Assembly (NCBI RefSeq): GCF_900090265.1
Contig: NZ_LT607752.1
Span: 1,302,001-1,366,000 of the forward strand
Source: Micromonospora rifamycinica
Lineage (GTDB): Bacteria > Actinomycetota > Actinomycetes > Mycobacteriales > Micromonosporaceae
DNA: 64,000 nt
Reading direction: 5' to 3'
How positions within the stretch are numbered: the stretch's first letter is position 1; each line of letters begins with the position of its first letter. Shown one piece after another: positions 58,092 to 64,000 of this stretch. Both the position numbers and the translations under genes were made by a program. The notes under the pieces are model-generated. The model saw only the letters and a list, made by a program, of their open reading frames with translations. It was not told where the DNA came from and did not search any database.

Positions 58092-59635
58092 GCCGGCACC
58101 GACCCTTCCTGGGAGCTGCCGCTGGCGATGACCTGCATGACGCGGGCGGCATCGAGGGTGTCGTCGTTGGTGAGTTCGGTGACCAGCTGCCGGTCGCGCA
58201 TCACGGCGACCTTGTGGCTGAGCCGGAGCACCTCCTCCAGCTCGGCGGAGATGAACAGCACCGCCATCCCGCCGTCGGAGAGCTGCGCCACCAGGCGCTG
58301 GATCTCGGTCTTGGCACCGATGTCGATGCCCCGGGTCGGTTCGTCGAGGATCAGCAGCCGCGGTTCGGTGATCAGCCACCGGGCCAGCAGCACCTTCTGC
58401 TGGTTGCCGCCGGACAGGTTGCGCACCGGCATCTCCGGATCGGCCGGCCGGATGCTCAACGCCTTGATCCAGTGCTGGACCAGTTCGTCCTGCCGGCGGC
58501 GGGGCACCGGCCGCAGCCAGCCCCGGGCCGCCTGCATGGCCAGGATGATGTTCTCCCGCACCGACAACTCGCCGACCAGGCCCTCGGTGCGGCGGTTCTC
58601 GGAGCAGAACGCGATGTCCCGGTCGATGGCGGCCACCGGGTTGCGGATCGTCACCGGGCTGCCGTCGACGGCGAGCCGGCCGGCGTCGGCGCGGTCCGCG
58701 CCGAAGAACAACCGGGCCACCTCGGTACGCCCCGAGCCGAGCAGCCCGGCCAGGCCGACCACCTCGCCCTGGTGGATGGTGAGGCTGAACGGCGCGACGG
58801 AACCGGACCGGCCGAGGCCGTCGGCCGCCACCAGCGGGGTGCCCGACTCGATGGCCGCCCGGTCGTCACCGCTGGTGGCCTCGTCGAGGCGTTCCAGGGC
58901 GTCCAGCTCCTTGCCGATCATCTTCTCCACCAGCGCGATCTGCGGCAGCTCGCTGGTCAGGTACTCGCCGACGAGCCGGCCGTTGCGCAGCACGGTGATC
59001 CGGTCGGCGATCGCGTACACCTGGTCGAGGAAGTGGGTGACGAAGATGATCGCGATGCCGTCGTCGCGCAGCTGCCGCATGATCCGCATCAGCTGGGCCA
59101 CCTCGTCGGCGTCCAGGCTGGAGGTGGGCTCGTCGAGGATCAGCACCCGGGCGCGGATGTCGACCGCGCGGGCGATGGCCACCATCTGCTGGACGGCCAG
59201 CGAGTAGTTGCCGAGCAGCTCGGTGACGTCGATGTGCAGGTCGATACGGGCCAGCAGCTCCTGTGCCCGACGACGCATCTCGCGCCAGTTGACCGCGCCG
59301 AGCCGGCGCGGCTCCCGGCCGATGTAGATGTTCTCCGCCACCGACAGGTTGGGCAGGAGGTTGACCTCCTGGTAGACGGTGCTCACCCCGGCGGCGGTGG
59401 CCTGCATCGGGCCGGAGAAGGACACCTCGTCGCCGTCGAGGGTGATGGTGCCGGAATCGGTGCCGTAGACGCCGGTCAGCACTTTGATGAGGGTGGACTT
59501 CCCGGCGCCGTTCTCGCCCATCAGGGCGTGCACCTCACCGGGGAAGAGCCGGAGGTCGACGCCGTCGAGGGCACGGACCCCGGGGAAGATCTTGCTGATC
59601 GCGGTCATCGTCAGGACCGGATGCCTATCCGACAT
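58088..59635 (-). CDS. ytfR: YtfR-like double-domain sugar ABC ATPase
   Basis: The 515-residue protein has two nucleotide-binding domains. The first has Walker A GENGAGKST, signature LAVQQMVAIARA and Walker B LILDEPT. The second has the degenerate Walker A GLLGSGRTE usual for RbsA/AraG/YtfR, with signature LSGGNQQK and LILDEPTRG. It powers the importer formed with the two permeases and the binding protein. A hairpin at 59660-59690 separates it from the binding-protein gene. Confidence 0.93.
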   Translation of the reverse strand: MSDRHPVLTMTAISKIFPGVRALDGVDLRLFPGEVHALMGENGAGKSTLIKVLTGVYGTDSGTITLDGDEVSFSGPMQATAAGVSTVYQEVNLLPNLSVAENIYIGREPRRLGAVNWREMRRRAQELLARIDLHIDVTELLGNYSLAVQQMVAIARAVDIRARVLILDEPTSSLDADEVAQLMRIMRQLRDDGIAIIFVTHFLDQVYAIADRITVLRNGRLVGEYLTSELPQIALVEKMIGKELDALERLDEATSGDDRAAIESGTPLVAADGLGRSGSVAPFSLTIHQGEVVGLAGLLGSGRTEVARLFFGADRADAGRLAVDGSPVTIRNPVAAIDRDIAFCSENRRTEGLVGELSVRENIILAMQAARGWLRPVPRRRQDELVQHWIKALSIRPADPEMPVRNLSGGNQQKVLLARWLITEPRLLILDEPTRGIDIGAKTEIQRLVAQLSDGGMAVLFISAELEEVLRLSHKVAVMRDRQLVTELTNDDTLDAARVMQVIASGSSQEGSVPA

Positions 59636-59659
59636 CCCACCGAACCTTTCCTCGGAAGC

Positions 59660-59690
59660 GGAGGCCGCCGCGCCGAACGCGGCGGCCTCC
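59660..59690 (-). terminator. Intra-operon hairpin between binding-protein and ATPase genes
   Basis: Thirteen-base perfect arms (59660-59672 and 59678-59690) with loop CCGAA follow the ytfQ stop by nine bases. Such structures often stabilise the upstream binding-protein message and reduce read-through to the ATPase. Confidence 0.65.
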
Positions 59691-59698
59691 CGGTCGGA

Positions 59699-60718
59699 TC
59701 AGTACTTCCGGTTGGGCAGCGCGGTCTTCGCCTGCTCCTGGGTGAAGGTGGTCTCCTCGGTCTCGACCCGGGCCGGGACCTCCTCGCCGGCCTTGACCTT
59801 CTTGGCCAGGTCCATCAGCTGCGGGCCGAGCAGCGGGCTGCACTCCGCGATGAAGTTGAACTTCCCGTCGGCCAGCGCCTGCATGCCGTCCTTGACCGCG
59901 TCGATGGTGATGATGGTGATGTCCTTGCCGGGCGTCTTGCCCGCCGCGGTGATCGCCTCCAGCGCGCCCAGGCCCATGTCGTCGTTGTGCGCGAAGAGCA
60001 CGTCGATCTTCGGGTTGGCCTTGAGGAACTGCTCCATGACCTGCTTGCCGCCGGCCCGGGTGAAGTCACCGCTCTGCGAGGCGACGACCTTCAGGTTGGG
60101 GTTGGCGGCGATCGCCTCGGCGAAGCCCTTCTTGCGGTCGTTGGCCGGGGCCGAACCGGTGGTGCCCTGCAGCTCCACGATGTTCACCGGGCCGGTCGCG
60201 GCCGACTTCTCCTTGACCAGCCACTCGCCGGCGAGCTTGCCCTCCTTGACGAAGTCCGAGCCGATGAAGGTCTTGTAGAGGCTCTTGTCGGCGGAGTCCA
60301 CGGCCCGGTCGGTGAGGATGACCGGGATCTTGGCGTCCTTGGCCTCCTTGAGCACGGTGTCCCAACCCGACTCCACCACCGGCGAGAAGGCGATCACGTC
60401 GACCTTCTGCTGGATGAAGTTGCGGATCGCCTTGATCTGGTTCTCCTGCTTGCCCTGGGCGTCGTCGAACTTCAGCTCGTAGCCGGCCTCGGCGGCCGAC
60501 TCCTTGATCGAGTTGGTGTTCGCCGTGCGCCAGCCACTCTCCGCGCCGACCTGCGAGAAGCCGATGACGAGCTTGCTGTTGCCGCCGCCGCTGCTGCCGC
60601 TGTCGCCGTCGCCGCCGGTGTCGCTGTTGCCGCAGCCGGCGAGTCCGCCGGCCAGCAGGCCGACGGCGAGCATCGCGCCGAGGCCGCGTCGAGTGAGGGT
60701 GATGCCGGTCTTCGCCAT
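59699..60718 (-). CDS. ytfQ: YtfQ-like furanose-binding lipoprotein
   Basis: The 339-residue protein has a lipobox LLAGGLAGC (Cys29) and a Gly/Ser linker. The mature part closely follows E. coli YtfQ: IGFSQVGAESGWRTANT, KQENQIKAIRNFIQQ, VLKEAKDAKIPVILTDR, VVASQSGDFTRAGGKQVME and AHNDDMGLGALEAI. YtfQ binds galactofuranose and, more weakly, other furanoses. In an araBDA operon the natural ligand may be L-arabinofuranose; this is inference. It is 165 bases downstream of araD, with no clear promoter seen in that gap. Confidence 0.92.
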   Translation of the reverse strand: MAKTGITLTRRGLGAMLAVGLLAGGLAGCGNSDTGGDGDSGSSGGGNSKLVIGFSQVGAESGWRTANTNSIKESAAEAGYELKFDDAQGKQENQIKAIRNFIQQKVDVIAFSPVVESGWDTVLKEAKDAKIPVILTDRAVDSADKSLYKTFIGSDFVKEGKLAGEWLVKEKSAATGPVNIVELQGTTGSAPANDRKKGFAEAIAANPNLKVVASQSGDFTRAGGKQVMEQFLKANPKIDVLFAHNDDMGLGALEAITAAGKTPGKDITIITIDAVKDGMQALADGKFNFIAECSPLLGPQLMDLAKKVKAGEEVPARVETEETTFTQEQAKTALPNRKY

Positions 60719-60883
60719 GTTGAAGACTCCTTGACGGGGATGAGGTGGGGGATGGTGCTAGTGCGGGGAGGACCGGCCGGCGCGGCACGCCGGGCAGACC
60801 GGACCTTCCAGGGGTGGTGCATCGGGTTGCGGTGGATCAACCGGACCGCGGGGGCGGGCCGGAGGCGGGTACGGGTCGGGGTG

Positions 60884-61561
60884 TTACCTCCCCGGCTGCC
60901 CGTAGACGTTCTGGTAGCGGTCGTAGAGTGAGTCGATGTCGGCCTGGGCCATCGGCACCGGGGTGCCGAGTGTCCGGGCCAGGTGGGCGGTGCGGGCCAC
61001 GTCCTCGCACATCACGGCGGCCTTCACCGCCGCGCGGGCGTCCCGGCCGATGGTGAAGACGCCGTGGTTGCGCATCAGCACGGCCGGTGAGCGGTGCCCG
61101 GAGAGGGTCGCCACGATGCCCTTGCCGATGTCGTCCCCGCCGATGAGCGCGAACGGACCGACCGGGATCTCACCGCCGAACTCGTCGGCCTGGGCGGTGA
61201 GGTGGCAGGGGATCGCCTCGCCGCAGGCGGCCCAGGCGGTGGCGTACCCGCTGTGGGTGTGCACCACCCCGCCGACCTCGGGCATCGCCCGGTAGACGTA
61301 GGCGTGGGCGGCGGTGTCGCTGGACGGTGAGAGGTCGCCCTCCACCACCACCCCGTCCAGGTCGCAGACGATCATGTTGTCGGCCCGCAGGTCGTCGTAG
61401 GACACCCCGCTCGGCTTGATCACCATCAGCTCCCGGCCGGGCACCCGGGCCGAGACGTTGCCGGCCGTCCAGGCGACCAGGTTGTAGCGCACCAGCTCGC
61501 CGTGCAGGGTGGCCACCTGCTCGCGCAGCCGGGCCACCTCGGCGTCGAGGTCGAGGGTCAT
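60884..61561 (-). CDS. araD: L-ribulose-5-phosphate 4-epimerase
   Basis: The 225-residue class II aldolase-fold enzyme has WTAGNVSARVPG, the phosphate-binding KPSGVSYDD, zinc ligands in VVHTHSGYATAW and a later MRNHGVFTIG, and the C-terminal DSLYDRYQNVYGQ. It converts L-ribulose 5-phosphate to D-xylulose 5-phosphate. ATG 61561 overlaps the araB stop (ATGA), so the kinase and epimerase are coupled. Confidence 0.96.
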   Translation of the reverse strand: MTLDLDAEVARLREQVATLHGELVRYNLVAWTAGNVSARVPGRELMVIKPSGVSYDDLRADNMIVCDLDGVVVEGDLSPSSDTAAHAYVYRAMPEVGGVVHTHSGYATAWAACGEAIPCHLTAQADEFGGEIPVGPFALIGGDDIGKGIVATLSGHRSPAVLMRNHGVFTIGRDARAAVKAAVMCEDVARTAHLARTLGTPVPMAQADIDSLYDRYQNVYGQPGR

Positions 61562-63255
61562 GCCGGCACCTCCAGGGGGTCGGTGGTCGTCTCGGCCGAC
61601 GGCGCGTCGGCCGGACGGCGGGCCGCGTTGCGGATCGCCCGCAGCCGCAGCAGCACGTCGTCGCCGCCCCGGCCGAAGTGGTCGTGCAGCCGGCGGTACT
61701 CGGCGTAGAGCGCGTCGTAGGCGTCGGCCCGCTCCGGGTCGGGGCGGTACACCTCGCGGTCCACCCGGCCCATCGCCGCCGAGGCGGTCGGCACGTCGGG
61801 GTACGCGCCGGCCGCGACCGCCGCGTGGATCGCCGAGCCCAGGGCCGGACCCTGGGCCGACCCGATGATGCCCAGCGGACGCCGGGTCACATCGGCGTAG
61901 ATTTGCATCAGCAGGCTGTTGCCGGTGAGCCCGCCGGCCACGATCAGCTCGTCGACCGGGACGCCGGCCTCGGCGAACGCCTCGATGATCATGCGGGTGC
62001 CGTAGGCGGTGGACTCCAGCAGCGCGCGGTAGACGTCCGGCGGCCGGGTGGCCAGGGTGAGCCCGACGAGCACCCCGCTGAGGTCGTGGTTGACCAGCAG
62101 CGACCGGTTGCCGTTCCACCAGTCCAGCGCCACCAGGCCGTGTGCGCCGACCGGCTGCGCCGCGGCGGCCTCGGTCAGCGCCTCGTGCGAGTCGAAGCCG
62201 GCAGGCGCGGCGTGCTTGACGTACCAGCCGAAGATGTCGCCGACGCCGCTCTGGCCGGCCTCGTAGCCCCAGGAGCCGGCGCTGATCCCGCCGTCGACCA
62301 CGCCGCACATGCCGGCCACCTCGGCCCGCTCGGTACCGTTGACCACGTGGCAGGTGGAGGTGCCCATGATGGCGACCAGCCGGCCGGGGGTCAGCGCCTG
62401 CGCTGCGGCGGCGGTGACGTGGGCGTCGACGTTGCCGACGGCGACCGCGATCCCCTCGGGCAGCCCGGTCCAGGCCGCGGCCTGCGCGGTCAGGCCGCCG
62501 GCCCGCGCGCCCAGCTGCGCCAGCGGCCCGTCGATCTTGGCGACGAAGTCGGCGAAGCCCGGGTTCAGCGCGGCCAGGTAGGCCGCGGACGGGTAGTGAC
62601 CGTCCTGGAGCTGCCCCTTGTAGCCGGCGGTGCAGACGTTGCGGGTCTCGACGCCGCAGAGCTGCCAGACGATCCAGTCGGCGGCCTCGATCCAGCGCTC
62701 GGCGCGGGCGTAGACCTCCGGGTCCTCCTCCAGCAGTTGCAGCCCCTTGGCGTACTGCCACTCGGCGGAGATCTTGCCGCCGTAGCGGCCGATCCAGGAC
62801 TCGCCCCGGGCGTGGGCCAGCGCGTTGATCCGGTCGGCCTGCGGCTGGGCGGCGTGGTGCTTCCACAGCTTCACCCAGGCGTGCGGGCGGGTACGCAGGT
62901 CGGGCAGCTCGCACAGCGGGGTGCCGTCGGCCAGGGTGGGCAGCACGGTGCAGGCGGTGAAGTCGATGCCGACGGCCACCACCTGGGCCGGGTCGACGCC
63001 GCTCGCGGCCAGCGCGGCGGGCACCGCCTGCCGCAGCACCTCGCGGTAGTCGTCCGGGTCCTGCAGGGCCCAGTCGGCCGGCAGGGGCCGGCCGTCGACG
63101 GCGAGCGTCGTGTCCATCACCCCGTGGCGGTACTCGTGCACCGCCGTGCCCAGCTCGGCGCCGTCGCCGACCCGCACCACCAGCGCCCGACCCGACAGCG
63201 TGCCGTAGTCGACGCCGACGACGTACCGGTCCTGCGGCTTCGCGCCTGCATCCAT
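61558..63255 (-). CDS. araB: L-ribulokinase
   Basis: The 565-residue FGGY-family kinase phosphorylates L-ribulose. It has the N-terminal phosphate loop VGVDYGTLSGRA, VGIDFTACTVLP, GNVDAHVTAAAA, MGTSTCHVV and the adenosine motif IVAGGLTGNSLLMQI. Length and motifs match AraB rather than xylulokinase. ATG 63255 has an AACGGAGAA-type site upstream. It is the first gene of the arabinose operon, with the operator at 63286-63299 in its promoter. Confidence 0.95.
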   Translation of the reverse strand: MDAGAKPQDRYVVGVDYGTLSGRALVVRVGDGAELGTAVHEYRHGVMDTTLAVDGRPLPADWALQDPDDYREVLRQAVPAALAASGVDPAQVVAVGIDFTACTVLPTLADGTPLCELPDLRTRPHAWVKLWKHHAAQPQADRINALAHARGESWIGRYGGKISAEWQYAKGLQLLEEDPEVYARAERWIEAADWIVWQLCGVETRNVCTAGYKGQLQDGHYPSAAYLAALNPGFADFVAKIDGPLAQLGARAGGLTAQAAAWTGLPEGIAVAVGNVDAHVTAAAAQALTPGRLVAIMGTSTCHVVNGTERAEVAGMCGVVDGGISAGSWGYEAGQSGVGDIFGWYVKHAAPAGFDSHEALTEAAAAQPVGAHGLVALDWWNGNRSLLVNHDLSGVLVGLTLATRPPDVYRALLESTAYGTRMIIEAFAEAGVPVDELIVAGGLTGNSLLMQIYADVTRRPLGIIGSAQGPALGSAIHAAVAAGAYPDVPTASAAMGRVDREVYRPDPERADAYDALYAEYRRLHDHFGRGGDDVLLRLRAIRNAARRPADAPSAETTTDPLEVPA

Positions 63256-63284
63256 GCCGTTCTCCGTTCAATCGTTGGGGGCAA

Positions 63285-63312
63285 GTGTTAGCGCTCACAT
63301 GGAATCCGTCAA
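63285..63312 (-). promoter_or_regulatory. Predicted promoter of the ara operon
   Basis: On the minus strand TTGACG (63312-63307) and TAACAC (63290-63285) are 16 bases apart, with start near 63278 and a short leader of about 23 bases before the araB ATG. The -10 is buried in the LacI operator. Confidence 0.6.
63286..63299. promoter_or_regulatory. LacI-type operator TGTTAGCGCTCACA
   Basis: A near-perfect palindrome of form TGTNAGCGCTNACA with the central CG typical of LacI-family sites. It overlaps the predicted -10 of the ara operon, 31 bases before araB. The regulator at 53466, last gene of the operon, is the probable ligand-responsive repressor. Confidence 0.75.
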
Positions 63313-63451
63313 GGCGCATCCGTGTAACACTGCCGTAACCATCTTCGGCAGCCCTGCCACCGGGTCCGTACGCACCCCTCCGACCAGCCGTCGAATGATC
63401 GGCATACGTCGAATCAGGTGAGCGGTCACATCCGGTCGGCCGGGCCGACCC

Positions 63452-63481
63452 TTGACACGCCTCGGCGGGCGGTTCCAGACT
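63452..63481 (+). promoter_or_regulatory. Possible promoter of ManD-like gene
   Basis: TTGACA (63452-63457) is perfect; CAGACT (63476-63481) at 18-base spacing is a weak -10. The leader would be about 155 bases. No AGCGCT operator was seen here, so control may differ from the ara operon. Confidence 0.35.
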
Positions 63482-63641
63482 TCGGGGCGACCGCGCGACG
63501 GGCCGGAGACCGGGCCGGACGGTCGACCGCCGGCGTCACCGGCGTCGACGCCGCCCACCGGCCGCCCGCGCGGGACGGACCACGGCCTTCGTCCGCGCGA
63601 GGCGGACCGGACGGCCTTCGTCGCCATCCGAGGGAGGCCGT

Positions 63642-64000
63642 GTGCGGATCGTCGACGCCCGGGTCATCGTGACCTGCCCGGGCCGCAACTTCGTGACCCT
63701 GAAGATCGTCACCGACGAGGGGGTCACCGGCGTCGGCGACGCCACCCTCAACGGCCGGGAGCTGGCCGTCGCGTCGTACCTGCGCGACCACGTGGTGCCG
63801 CTGCTGATCGGGCGGGATCCGGCCCGGATCGAGGACACCTGGCAGTACCTCTACCAGGGGGCCTACTGGCGGCGCGGACCGGTGACGATGAGCGCGATCG
63901 CCGCCGTGGACACCGCGCTGTGGGACATCAAGGGCAAGGTCGCCGGCCTGCCCGTCTACCAGCTGCTCGGCGGCCGGTCCCGGGACGGGGTCACCGTCTA
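63642..64000 (+). CDS. ManD/RspA-type enolase-superfamily dehydratase, 3' truncated
   Basis: The first 119 codons are present and the gene runs off the right edge. The N-terminal capping domain reads [52 protein letters not shown] and [13 protein letters not shown], which matches the D-mannonate dehydratase (ManD/RspA) subgroup closely. Members dehydrate D-mannonate or D-gluconate to 2-keto-3-deoxygluconate; the metal ligands and catalytic residues lie beyond the window. GTG 63642 has AGGGAGG four bases upstream. It diverges from the arabinose operon, and related sugar-acid genes may follow. Confidence 0.9.
   Translation, partial: MRIVDARVIVTCPGRNFVTLKIVTDEGVTGVGDATLNGRELAVASYLRDHVVPLLIGRDPARIEDTWQYLYQGAYWRRGPVTMSAIAAVDTALWDIKGKVAGLPVYQLLGGRSRDGVTV

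Larger units (their letters stand above)
63256..63641. other. Divergent regulatory region between araB and ManD-like gene
   Basis: The 386 bases contain the ara operator and promoter at the left and a weaker promoter candidate for the rightward gene at 63452-63481. Nothing else was recognised. Confidence 0.55.

Overview
The window is about 73% G+C chromosomal DNA with many GTG starts, ATGA/GTGA stop-start overlaps, secreted CBM2 enzymes and LacI/TetR regulators. This fits a filamentous actinobacterium, most likely Micromonosporaceae (Micromonospora-like); that placement is inference from gene content and style. No rRNA, tRNA, CRISPR array, integrase or transposase was seen. 51 protein genes are called, two of them cut by the window edges.

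Layout. (1) 1-5093, plus strand: a translationally coupled run of GT4 glycosyltransferase, methyltransferase, flippase-like membrane protein, GTP cyclohydrolase II, RibD-type reductase and zf-HC2 membrane protein. It looks like a specialised pyrimidine/pterin-derived conjugate pathway rather than plain riboflavin synthesis. (2) 5647-7780: two YciI paralogues around an ECF-like sigma factor. (3) 7971-9369: alpha/beta hydrolase and TetR regulator, apparently a leaderless unit with a perfect operator over the -10. (4) 9524-18626: LacI regulator, secreted CE1 esterase-CBM2, secreted beta-propeller protein, SDR enzyme, secreted arabinofuranosidase-like GH with FN3 and CBM2, and an S15 peptidase. 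(5) 18852-34575: an exopolysaccharide locus with five sulfotransferases, two GT4 enzymes, a flippase, a Wzz-like protein, a polymerase/ligase and a lipoprotein glycosidase, suggesting a sulfated surface glycan. (6) 25729-28137: a lower-GC islet inside that locus, carrying a PP2C-like protein, an HTH-sensor protein and a small orphan protein, bounded by a 24-bp exact direct repeat whose right copy is the 3' end of a sulfotransferase gene.

(7) 34814-39607: a giant secreted ThuA/PQQ-sugar-dehydrogenase/PKD protein and a Tat-exported TIM-barrel isomerase-like protein, with strong hairpins and a 26-bp palindrome in the upstream region. (8) 40027-48540: thioredoxin-like and orphan lipoproteins, an M6 metalloprotease, a DapA-like protein lacking the catalytic Lys and Tyr, a PucR regulator, and an M14 carboxypeptidase with a phage-structural-like insert. 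(9) 48597-53176: aromatic-polyketide tailoring genes without a PKS (double TcmI cyclase, P450, ABM monooxygenase, and an ABM-ABM-FAD monooxygenase fusion ORF). (10) 53466-63255: an L-arabinose operon in the order araB, araD, ytfQ, ytfR, ytfT, yjfF, araA, lacI on the minus strand, with a LacI operator over its promoter. (11) From 63642: a ManD-type enolase-superfamily enzyme running off the end.

Together the secreted CBM2 enzymes, furanose-type importer and AraBDA suggest scavenging of arabinose from plant polysaccharide. The sulfotransferase locus suggests an unusual sulfated extracellular polymer. Nearly every gene-end junction has a long perfect GC hairpin without a U-tract.
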